A DNA stretch of 64,000 nt from Pseudoxanthomonas daejeonensis (lineage in GTDB: Bacteria > Pseudomonadota > Gammaproteobacteria > Xanthomonadales > Xanthomonadaceae), in NCBI RefSeq assembly GCF_010093205.1, contig NZ_PDWN01000005.1:62001-126000 (forward strand), given 5' to 3'. The notes under the pieces are model-generated. The model was given only the letters and a program-made list of their open reading frames with translations. It searched no databases and was not told the DNA's origin. Position numbers and translations under genes: made by a program. Positions 46,336 through 53,892 of this stretch are shown piece by piece (position 1 is the stretch's first letter; every line of letters starts with the position of its first letter).

Positions 46336-47847
46336 TCACACCCGCATGGTGCCCGTTTCCAGATAGCGCTCGTGCCAGGACAGTGCCTCGCCCAGCAGGT
46401 GCGGGGTGTGCTTGCCCTTGCTGTGCCTGCAGGCCCGGTCGAAGTAATCCTCCAGCATCGGCCGGTAGTCCGGGTGCGCGCAGTTCTCGATCACCTTGCG
46501 TGCGCGCTGCTTGGGCGACAGGCCTCGCAGGTCGGCCAGACCCTGCTCGGTGACGATCACCGCGACGTCGTGCTCGGTGTGGTCGACATGGCTGACCATC
46601 GGCACGATCGCAGAGATCGCACCATTCTTGGCCGTACTCGGGGTCAGGAAGCACGAGAGGAAGCCATTGCGCGCGAAGTCGCCCGAACCGCCGATGCCGT
46701 TGATGATGCTGGTGCCGGCCACATGGGTGGAATTGACGTTGCCGTACAGGTCCGCCTCGACCATGCCGTTCATACCGATCACGCCCAGGCGCCGGATCAG
46801 CTCGGCGTGGTTGGAGATCTCCTGCGGACGCAGCACGATCTTCTCCCGGTAGCGGTCGATGTTGCGCACGAAGTCGTCCACGCCGCCCGGGCTCAGCGCG
46901 AACGAGCTGGCCGATGCGACTTCGATGGTGCCATCGCCGATGAGTTCCAGCATCCCGTCCTGGATCACCTCGGTGAAGGCGGTCAGCCCACGGAATCCCG
47001 CCTCGCGCAGGCCGGCCAGCACCGCGTTGGCGACGTTGCCCACGCCCGACTGCAACGGCAGCAGCTTCTCGTGCAGCCGCCCGGCGCGGATCTCGTGGCG
47101 GAAGAACTCGACCAGGTGATCGGCAATCCGCCGCGAAGTCTCGTCCGGCGGCGCGAAGGCCCCGAGCCGGTCCGGTGCGTCGGTCTCGACCACGGCGATG
47201 ACCTTGTCCGGATCGCAACGCAGGTAGGGCTCGCCGATACGGTCGCCCGGCTGGGTCAGCGGAATCGGCACGCGTTGCGGTGGCAAGGCCGTGCCGTAGT
47301 AGATGTCGTGCATCCCTTCCAGGCCCCGCGGCTGGCGCTGGTTGACCTCGATGATCACCTTGTCGGCCAGGTCCAGCCAGGTCTTGTTGTTGCCCACCGA
47401 CGTGGAGGGCACCAGTTGCCCGTCCGGCAGGATCGCGCTGACTTCGACCACGGCCACATCGAGCTTGCCGAGGAAGCCGAACCAGGTGTACTGCGCGACA
47501 TGGCCCAAGTGGATGTCCATGTACTCGATCTCGCCCTGGTTGATGCGGGCGCGCAGGTCGGGATCAGACTGGTAGGGCAGGCGGAAATCGATGCCGCCGG
47601 CACGGGCCAGCGCACCGTCGAGCTCCGGCGCGGTGGAAGCGCCGGTGAGGATGCGCAATGCGAAGGGTTCGCCGCGGTCGTGCGCGGCGGTGATCCGGTG
47701 CGCCAGCGCAAGCGGGATCGCTTTCGGATAGCCGGCGCCGGTGAACCCGCTCATGCCGACTGCCATGCCCGGCCCGATCAGCGCGGCCGCCTGTTCGGCC
47801 GTCATCCGCTTCGCCGCCAGCCCTGCGTGGGCGATCCTGTTGCTCAT
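46336..47847 (-). CDS. succinyl-CoA:acetate CoA-transferase-type acetyl-CoA hydrolase/transferase
   Basis: A 503-residue class I CoA-transferase like AarC of Acetobacter and bacterial YgfH/Cat1. It begins with MTAEQAAALIGPGMAVGMSGFTGAG, has the family VGNNKTWLDLADKVI, the catalytic Glu293 in FTEVIQDGM and GIGGSGDFARNG. It should shift CoA between succinyl-CoA and acetate (or act as acetyl-CoA hydrolase). It is transcribed alone, convergent with cysK across the repeat-bearing gap. Confidence 0.9.
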   Translation of the reverse strand: MSNRIAHAGLAAKRMTAEQAAALIGPGMAVGMSGFTGAGYPKAIPLALAHRITAAHDRGEPFALRILTGASTAPELDGALARAGGIDFRLPYQSDPDLRARINQGEIEYMDIHLGHVAQYTWFGFLGKLDVAVVEVSAILPDGQLVPSTSVGNNKTWLDLADKVIIEVNQRQPRGLEGMHDIYYGTALPPQRVPIPLTQPGDRIGEPYLRCDPDKVIAVVETDAPDRLGAFAPPDETSRRIADHLVEFFRHEIRAGRLHEKLLPLQSGVGNVANAVLAGLREAGFRGLTAFTEVIQDGMLELIGDGTIEVASASSFALSPGGVDDFVRNIDRYREKIVLRPQEISNHAELIRRLGVIGMNGMVEADLYGNVNSTHVAGTSIINGIGGSGDFARNGFLSCFLTPSTAKNGAISAIVPMVSHVDHTEHDVAVIVTEQGLADLRGLSPKQRARKVIENCAHPDYRPMLEDYFDRACRHSKGKHTPHLLGEALSWHERYLETGTMRV

Positions 47848-48021
47848 TCGGTTGTTCCGTGGGGGATTGGCCGATTTTACCGGCTCGTCGCGACCGGATC
47901 ATGATGCTGGACAAGGCCAGTCACGCGACTTTCGGCTAACTGCCAAGACAGTCGCATTGTGCGCACCCCGGAAATGCAGCCCGGACCGCGGCGATCCGGC
48001 CGCTCGCGGCCCCGCCAGGCC

Positions 48022-48408
48022 TCAGCCTTCGTAAAGCTCCAGCGGCAGGCCGTCGGGATCGGCGAAGAAGGTGAAGCGGCCGCCGGTGTATTCATCCACG
48101 CGCACCGGCTCGGTGGCCACGGCGTGCGCGCGCAGGTGCTGGACCGCTTCATCGAGATCGGCCACGCGCAAGGCGAGGTGGCGCAGGCCGCAGGCCTCCG
48201 GCCGCGATACGCGCGGCGGCGGCGCGGGAAACGAGAACAGCTCCACCTGGGTGCCGTCGGCCAGGCGCAGGTCGAGCTTCCACGAGCCGCGCGCCTCGCG
48301 GTAGGCCTCGGCGACCACCTCCAACCCCAGCACCTCGACATAGAAGCGCTTCGAGCGCGCGTAGTCGGAGGCGATGATCGCGACGTGATGGATGCCGGCG
48401 AGCTTCAT
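48022..48408 (-). CDS. VOC family protein (glyoxalase I-like)
   Basis: A 128-residue single-domain VOC protein with two beta-alpha-beta-beta-beta modules. It has GIHHVAIIASDYARSKRFYVEVLGLEV, LRHLALRVADLDEAVQHL and FADPDGLPLELYEG; the first His, two Glu and later His positions look like the metal ligands of YaeR/GloA2 proteins. Substrate unknown; classical glyoxalase I activity is not assured. Confidence 0.88.
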   Translation of the reverse strand: MKLAGIHHVAIIASDYARSKRFYVEVLGLEVVAEAYREARGSWKLDLRLADGTQVELFSFPAPPPRVSRPEACGLRHLALRVADLDEAVQHLRAHAVATEPVRVDEYTGGRFTFFADPDGLPLELYEG

Positions 48409-48480
48409 GGTGCGAGTGCAGGCCTGGGCGCTGAGGCGCCCCGATCCCCGGGCATGCGGCGGAGATTCAAGGCGCGCACA

Positions 48481-50025
48481 TCAATGCGCCGCGGCCGCCG
48501 CGTCGGCGGCGCCGCCCTCGCGCGCTTCGTGCCGCCCGCTGTGCATCAGCAGCACCAGCGGCATCGCGCACAGGGTCAGCACCATCATCATCCAGAAATC
48601 GTTCGAGTAGCCGATCGCCGCCGACTGGCGCATCACCTCGGCATTGAGCATGGCTGCACCCGATTGCGTGGCCGGGTTCCAGATCGCCGGCAGCAAGGTC
48701 TGCTCCGCGCCGTACGCAGGGATGCGGGCGCTGATCTCGGCGTGGTTGACCTGGCTGGCCCGGGCCAGCAACGCGACCACCATCGAGATGCCCACCGACG
48801 AGCCGATATTGCGGACCAGGCTGAACAGGCCGGCGGCCTCGGTGCGCTGCGATGCCGGGAGCGTCGAGTACGCGATCGTGGATATCGGCACGAACACCAG
48901 GCCCAGGCCCATGCCTTGCAGCACGCCCAGCCACACCACCGCCTCGATCGAGGCCTCGATGCCGAACTGCGACATGCCGTGCAGCGACAGCACCATCATC
49001 GCCATGCCAACGAGGATCGGAATGCGCGCGTCGACCCGGCCGAGCATCCGCCCCACCAGCATCATCGTGAACATGGTGCCGATGCCGCGCGGCGCCAGCA
49101 CCATGCCGATGGTCAGGATCGGATAGTGCATGAGCGTGTTGAGGTACGGCGGCATCAGCGCGAGCGTGGCGAACAGGACGATGCCGACCACGAAGATCAG
49201 CACGCAGCCGACCGCGAAGTTGCGGTTGCCGAGCATGCCCAGGTCCAGCAGCGCGCGGTCGCGCCGGTTCCACCACCACAGGCCGTACAGGTACAGCGCC
49301 AGGAAGGCCAGCGCGGCCTCGACCTGGATCTCCAGGCTGCCGAACCAGTCCATGGTCTCGCCGCGGTCCAGGAACAGCTGCAGCGCGCCGATGCCCAGCG
49401 CCAGCAGGGCCAGGCCGACCGCATCGAGCGGACGCGGACGCGGCGTTTCGCGCTTCACGCTGGCCATGATGCCGACCAGCGCGATCGCGCCCACCGGCAG
49501 GTTGATCAGGAACACCCAGTGCCAGCTGTAGTACTCGGTCAGCCAGCCGCCCAGCGGCGGGCCGAGGATCGGGCCGACCATGATCCCCATGCCCCACATC
49601 GCCATCGCCGCGCCGTGCTTTTCCTTGGGGAAGGCATCGAGCAGCAGCGACTGCGAGATCGGCACCAGCGAGGCGCCGAACACGCCCTGCAGGATGCGGA
49701 ACATCACCATCTGACCGATGCCGGTGGCCATCGCGCACAGCAGCGAGGCGACGGTGAATCCGGAGACGGCGATGATCAACAGGCGGCGCCGGCCCAGTCG
49801 CGCCGCCAGCCAGCCGGTGACCGGCGTCAGGATCGCCGCAGCCACGATGTAACTGGTCAGCACCCACGACGCCTGGTCCTGGGTGGCCGACAGCGAACCC
49901 TGCATGTCCGGCAGGGCGACGTTGGCGATGGTGGTGTCCAGCGCCTGCATCAGCGTGGCCAGCATCACCGAGCCGACCAGCAAGGCACGGCTGCCGCCTT
50001 CGGAAGAACTCAGGCGCGAAATCAT
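48481..50025 (-). CDS. emrB: DHA2 family multidrug efflux MFS transporter, EmrB-like
   Basis: A 514-residue inner-membrane drug/proton antiporter with about 14 hydrophobic segments. It starts with LVGSVMLATLMQALDTTIANVALPDMQGSL (motif D1 region) and includes SWVLTSYIVAAAILTPVTGWLA and GASLVPISQSLLLDAFPKEKHGAAMAMWG, typical of EmrB/HsrA. It pairs with the adaptor emrA upstream and the MarR regulator, forming emrR-emrA-emrB. Its own outer-membrane partner is not here. Confidence 0.92.
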   Translation of the reverse strand: MISRLSSSEGGSRALLVGSVMLATLMQALDTTIANVALPDMQGSLSATQDQASWVLTSYIVAAAILTPVTGWLAARLGRRRLLIIAVSGFTVASLLCAMATGIGQMVMFRILQGVFGASLVPISQSLLLDAFPKEKHGAAMAMWGMGIMVGPILGPPLGGWLTEYYSWHWVFLINLPVGAIALVGIMASVKRETPRPRPLDAVGLALLALGIGALQLFLDRGETMDWFGSLEIQVEAALAFLALYLYGLWWWNRRDRALLDLGMLGNRNFAVGCVLIFVVGIVLFATLALMPPYLNTLMHYPILTIGMVLAPRGIGTMFTMMLVGRMLGRVDARIPILVGMAMMVLSLHGMSQFGIEASIEAVVWLGVLQGMGLGLVFVPISTIAYSTLPASQRTEAAGLFSLVRNIGSSVGISMVVALLARASQVNHAEISARIPAYGAEQTLLPAIWNPATQSGAAMLNAEVMRQSAAIGYSNDFWMMMVLTLCAMPLVLLMHSGRHEAREGGAADAAAAAH

Positions 50026-50080
50026 GTCCGGTATCCGGGAAGTACGGTCGCGGCCCGCAGGCGCGGGCCGGAACGTGGAA

Positions 50081-51184
50081 TCAGTGCTGGCCGGCGGCCA
50101 CGGCGGCGGTGCCTTCGGCCCTGGCGGGCGGCGCGCGCAGGTCGACCTCGACCTCGGCGCTCATGCCGGCGCGCAGCACGGGGGCGTTGTCGCGGTCGGC
50201 GGAATCGATCTCCAGGCGCACCGGGATGCGCTGCACGATCTTGACCCAGTTGCCGGTGGCGTTCTGCGCGGGCAGCACGCTGAACTCGGCGCCGGAGGCC
50301 GGTGCGATCGAGGCCACGTGGGCCTTCCATTTCGCGCCGGGATAGCTGTCGACCTTGATCGTCGCCGGCTGGCCGACCTGCATCTTCGCCAGCTCGGTCT
50401 CCTTGAAGTTCGCTTCGATCCAGATCGGCGAGGTCGCCACCAGCGGCATCGCGGTCTGGCCGACGTTGAGGAATTCGCCGACCTGCAGGTCGTGGGTGCC
50501 GATGACGCCGTCCACGGGCGCGCGCACTTCGGCATGCGCCAGGTCGAGCCTGGCCTTGGCCAGCATCGCCATCGCGGCGCGGTAGTCGGGCAGGTCTTCG
50601 GTCGGCGTGTTCGCCTGGCCGCTGAGCGTGGCGGCCGCTTCGCTCTGCGAAGCGATCGCATCGGCCAGGTCGGTGCGCGCCTCGGCCACGGCATGGCGCG
50701 CATCGTCGACCATCTTGCGCGACACCAGCTGCTGGTCGCCCAGCTGCTGCAGGCGCTGCAGGTCGCGCTGGGCCCAGGCCAGGGTCTCGCGCGACGCCTG
50801 GATGGTGGTGCCGGTACCGGTGACCTTGGCCCGGCTGGCGTCGGCGGCATTGGCCATGTGCGCCAGCAACGCCTCGTTCTGCGCCACCGCGATCTCCAGC
50901 GGCTGGGCGTCGATGCGGAACAGCAGGTCGCCCTTCTTCACCGGCTGGTTCTGGCCGACCGCGACCTCTACGACCCGGCCGCCGACCTGCGGCGCGACCA
51001 GGATGCGTTCGGCCTTGACGTAGGCGTTGTCGGTATCGACTTCACGGCCGGAATTGACCCACTGCCAGCCGAAGAAGCCGGCGACCGCCAGTGGCCCGGC
51101 GATCCACAGCCAGACCGGCACGCGGCGCTTGCGTGCCGGAGCCGGAGTCGCGTCGGCGAGGGTGTTGTCGGACTTGCTGGTCAT
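50081..51184 (-). CDS. emrA: HlyD/EmrA family membrane fusion protein
   Basis: A 367-residue adaptor. One TM segment (about residues 23-42, VPVWLWIAGPLAVAGFFGW), then lipoyl halves (VDTDNAYVKAERILVAPQVGGRVVEV and APVDGVIGTHDLQVGEF) around a coiled coil, and a beta domain with WIEANFKETELAKM, characteristic of EmrA. It carries substrates from EmrB across the periplasm. Starts at ATG 51184, 5 bases after the emrR stop. Confidence 0.93.
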   Translation of the reverse strand: MTSKSDNTLADATPAPARKRRVPVWLWIAGPLAVAGFFGWQWVNSGREVDTDNAYVKAERILVAPQVGGRVVEVAVGQNQPVKKGDLLFRIDAQPLEIAVAQNEALLAHMANAADASRAKVTGTGTTIQASRETLAWAQRDLQRLQQLGDQQLVSRKMVDDARHAVAEARTDLADAIASQSEAAATLSGQANTPTEDLPDYRAAMAMLAKARLDLAHAEVRAPVDGVIGTHDLQVGEFLNVGQTAMPLVATSPIWIEANFKETELAKMQVGQPATIKVDSYPGAKWKAHVASIAPASGAEFSVLPAQNATGNWVKIVQRIPVRLEIDSADRDNAPVLRAGMSAEVEVDLRAPPARAEGTAAVAAGQH

Positions 51185-51189
51185 GGGGT

Positions 51190-51663
51190 TCAGCTCTTGG
51201 GAGAAGGTTCGCCGCGGTCTTCGCGGTCGAGCCGGGTGAGGTTTTCGCGCACGCGATCGAGTACCGACAGCGTGTTCGCCAGTTCTTCGGTGGAGATGCC
51301 GGCCATCGCCTCCTTGCGCAGTGCATGGGCCACGGTTTCCACCGGGCCCATCACCTGCGCCGACTGCGGCAGCAGATACAGGCGCCAGACCCGGCGATCG
51401 GCCGGATCGGCGCGCCGTTCGACGAAACCGGCCTTCTGCAGCCGGTCGATGACCCGGCCCAGCGCGATCGGCTCCATGTCGAGCCGGTCGGCCAGCTCTA
51501 CCTGGGTGACGCCCTCGGCGTGGCCCAGATGCTTGAGCGCGCGCCACTGCACGCGGGTCAGCTCGAGGTGCGCGACGCGGCGATCGAACACGCGGCCGAA
51601 CAGGCGGTGCAGGTCGGCGACCTGGTAGCCGAGGCTCTCGCGGGGGTCTGTCTTGGCAGGCAT
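51190..51663 (-). CDS. emrR: MarR family transcriptional regulator, EmrR-like
   Basis: A 157-residue winged-helix regulator: helices with LGYQVADLHRLFGRVFDRRV (dimer), the recognition region GVTQVELADRLDMEPIALGRVIDRLQKAGFVERR and the wing ADPADRRVWRLYLL. MarR proteins repress nearby efflux genes until bound by a ligand. First gene of the emr operon; the palindrome in its promoter fits autorepression. The ATG at 51663 lies only 8 bases after the predicted -10, so the mRNA may be leaderless. Confidence 0.93.
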   Translation of the reverse strand: MPAKTDPRESLGYQVADLHRLFGRVFDRRVAHLELTRVQWRALKHLGHAEGVTQVELADRLDMEPIALGRVIDRLQKAGFVERRADPADRRVWRLYLLPQSAQVMGPVETVAHALRKEAMAGISTEELANTLSVLDRVRENLTRLDREDRGEPSPKS

Positions 51664-51671
51664 GGGTGCAT

Positions 51672-51701
51672 AGGATATAGATGCCTAGGCAGGTATTTCA
51701 A
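51672..51701 (-). promoter_or_regulatory. emrRAB promoter with MarR-type operator
   Basis: On the minus strand TTGAAA (plus 51696-51701) and TATCCT (plus 51672-51677) are 18 bases apart. Between them is the perfect palindrome TGCCTAGGCA (51682-51691), extending to an 18-bp TA-N2-TGCCTAGGCA-N2-TA symmetry (51678-51695). Repressor bound here would block both boxes. Confidence 0.75.
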
Positions 51702-51832
51702 GGCGGGCCGCTGGTCGTTCATCCGGCGGAGGGGTGGACGGTCCCGCGCCACCCGGCCACGGATCGACCGCGCCCCAAGCGCCTGGCACTCCTTCTGGAT
51801 GGAAACCCGCGATCGGCCGTCCTGCGCGGCGC

Positions 51833-53161
51833 CTACTTCGCCGCCATGAACGCTTCGATTTCCTCGGCCGAACGCGCCAGTGCGCCGGTCAGCACGCGAT
51901 GGCCTTCGCCGGTGACCAGGACGTCGTCCTCGGTGCGGATGCCGATACCCCGCCACTTCGCATGCACCGACGTGTCGTCCGCGGCCACATACAGGCCCGG
52001 CTCGATGGTGAAGACCATGCCGGGCTCGAGCTGGCGCGACTCGCCGTCAATCCGGTAATCGCCCACGTCATGCACGTCCAGCCCCAGCCAGTGCCCGCTC
52101 TTGTGCCGGTAGAAGCGCTTGTAGTGCCCTTCGGCGATGTTCTTCTGGAGGCCACCCTTGAGCAGCCCCAGCCGCAGCAGGCCTTCGGTCAGGACCTCCA
52201 CCGCCGCGTCGTGGATCGCCGACCAGGCGACGCCGGGCCGCGCGCAGGCCAGCGCCGCGGCCTGCGCCGCGCCGACCAGGTCGTGCAGCGCGCGCTGCTC
52301 CTTCGAGAAGCGGCCGTTGACCGGGAAGGTGCGGGTGATGTCGGCGGCGTAGTTGCGGTATTCGGCACCGGCGTCGATCAGCACCAGCTCGCCGTCCGCG
52401 GCGCGGGCATTGTTGGCCACGTAATGCAGCACGCAGCCATTGGCGCCAGCGCCGACGATGCTGTTGTAGGCCGGGCAGGCGTCGGCGGCGCGGAACACGC
52501 GCTCGACCTCGGCCTGCAGTTCGTACTCGTGGATGCCCGGCCGCGCCGCGCGCATCGCCGCTTCGTGCGCACGCATGCTGATCGCCGCGGCCTTGTCCAT
52601 CAGCCGGATCTCGTCCCTGGACTTGAACAGGCGCTGCTCGTGCAGCAGGTGCCCAAGCTCGAGGAATTCGTGCGGCGGCTGCGCGCCGTGCCGCACCTGG
52701 GCACGGACCCGGTTGAGCCAGCCGATCAGCTTGAGGTCGAAATCGGCGTCGCGACCGAAGTGGTAGTAAACCCGCGAGCGCCCTTCCAGCAGCCCGGGCA
52801 GGATCTCGTCGAGGTCGTCGATCGGGTAGGCATCGTCCATGCCGAACGCCTCGACCGCGCCTTCCTGGCCGGCGCGGGCGCCATCCCAGCCCTCGCGCTC
52901 GGGGTCGCGCTCGCGACAGAACAGCAGGGCCTCGCCGTGCTTGCGCCCGGGGACCAGCACCAGCACCGCGTCCGGCTCGGGGAAGCCGCACAGGTACCAG
53001 AAGTCCGAATCCTGCCGGTACGGATAATGGGTGTCGTGGCTGCGCACCCGCACCGGCGCGGCCGGCAACACCAGGATCGCGTCGTCGCCGGCCATGCGCA
53101 TGAGCTGGCGGCGCCGGCGCGCGAACTCGGTCGCGGAAATGTCGGTCAGCGAACGCTGCAT
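51833..53161 (-). CDS. pepP: Xaa-Pro aminopeptidase P
   Basis: Mn-dependent cytosolic peptidase, 442 residues, that removes N-terminal residues next to proline. Pita-bread fold with metal ligands Asp and Asp in LIDAGAEYRNYAADITRTFP, His in GHWLGLDVHD, Glu in FTIEPGLY and Glu in IRTEDDVLV. N-terminal domain begins ATEFARRRRQLMRMAGDDAILVL. It follows ygfB after one base; the ygfB-pepP pair is common in gammaproteobacteria, where ubiH often follows (not here). Confidence 0.97.
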   Translation of the reverse strand: MQRSLTDISATEFARRRRQLMRMAGDDAILVLPAAPVRVRSHDTHYPYRQDSDFWYLCGFPEPDAVLVLVPGRKHGEALLFCRERDPEREGWDGARAGQEGAVEAFGMDDAYPIDDLDEILPGLLEGRSRVYYHFGRDADFDLKLIGWLNRVRAQVRHGAQPPHEFLELGHLLHEQRLFKSRDEIRLMDKAAAISMRAHEAAMRAARPGIHEYELQAEVERVFRAADACPAYNSIVGAGANGCVLHYVANNARAADGELVLIDAGAEYRNYAADITRTFPVNGRFSKEQRALHDLVGAAQAAALACARPGVAWSAIHDAAVEVLTEGLLRLGLLKGGLQKNIAEGHYKRFYRHKSGHWLGLDVHDVGDYRIDGESRQLEPGMVFTIEPGLYVAADDTSVHAKWRGIGIRTEDDVLVTGEGHRVLTGALARSAEEIEAFMAAK

Positions 53162-53162
53162 G

Positions 53163-53708
53163 TCAGTTCAGGCTGCGGCGATGGCGCGGTCCAAGCACGC
53201 AGTCCCCATGCAGCAGCAGGACGGCGACGCGGACGAACTCTTCCAGTTCGGAGAGCGCGTCCTCGTCCTCGTCGTCCTCATCGATGTCTTCCACGCTGGC
53301 GCCTGCCAGGCGCGCCAGGTCCTGCAATGCCTCCGCGCCTTCCTCCGACAGCGGCGGCTGCGCGCCGGCGGCCAGGCCGAAGCCGCCAAGGAAGCTGCGA
53401 CACCAGTCGAACAGGCCCTGCGCGCGCTCCCGCAGCGGCATGTCGTCCGCGCCGAGCAGGAGCTGGAAGGTGAACTCGCCATCGCCAAGCTGGGCGGCCG
53501 TCGCCTTGCGCAGGCGGTCCAGGGCACTGCCGGGTGCCGGCGTGGCCACGCCGGCATCGGCCAGCACGCGCGCCGGCCACGCCGCGGTGTCCTCGCCACC
53601 TCCCGCCAGCCAACCGCACAGCGAGCCGTGCAGCTCCGGAACAGTGGCGCCCAGGCCCAGCGTGCGGCTGGCTTCGGCGACCTCGTCGGGGGCGGGGAAA
53701 TCGGGCAT
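53163..53708 (-). CDS. ygfB: UPF0149 family protein YgfB
   Basis: A 181-residue acidic helical protein of the YgfB/YecA family, with ELHGSLCGWLAGGG, LLLGADDMPLRERAQGLFDWCRSFLGGFGLAAG and an acidic run DIDEDDEDEDALSELEEFVRVAVLLLHGD. Biochemical function is uncertain; in Pseudomonas YgfB affects antibiotic resistance through transcriptional control. It is first in the operon with pepP. A TACACT on the minus strand (about 53739-53744) may be its -10. Confidence 0.9.
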   Translation of the reverse strand: MPDFPAPDEVAEASRTLGLGATVPELHGSLCGWLAGGGEDTAAWPARVLADAGVATPAPGSALDRLRKATAAQLGDGEFTFQLLLGADDMPLRERAQGLFDWCRSFLGGFGLAAGAQPPLSEEGAEALQDLARLAGASVEDIDEDDEDEDALSELEEFVRVAVLLLHGDCVLGPRHRRSLN

Positions 53709-53892
53709 GCGGAACCGTGATCGCGATGGATGATCGGGCGAAGTGTAGCAACCGCTCCGGCCGTGCCGCTTGTCGCCGTTCCCCGGCCATGCCTACACTC
53801 GTGAAGATCACCCATCCCACCGCCCGCCATCCCATGCCGTCCGACGTCGCTGCGCGATACCGCCAGACAGGACCCATCCGGATGGGTCGTCC

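Noticed and set aside
48426-48441. GGGCGC-TGAG-GCGCCC hairpin past the emrB gene
   Set aside because: Short perfect stem but no T run on either strand; not supported as a terminator.
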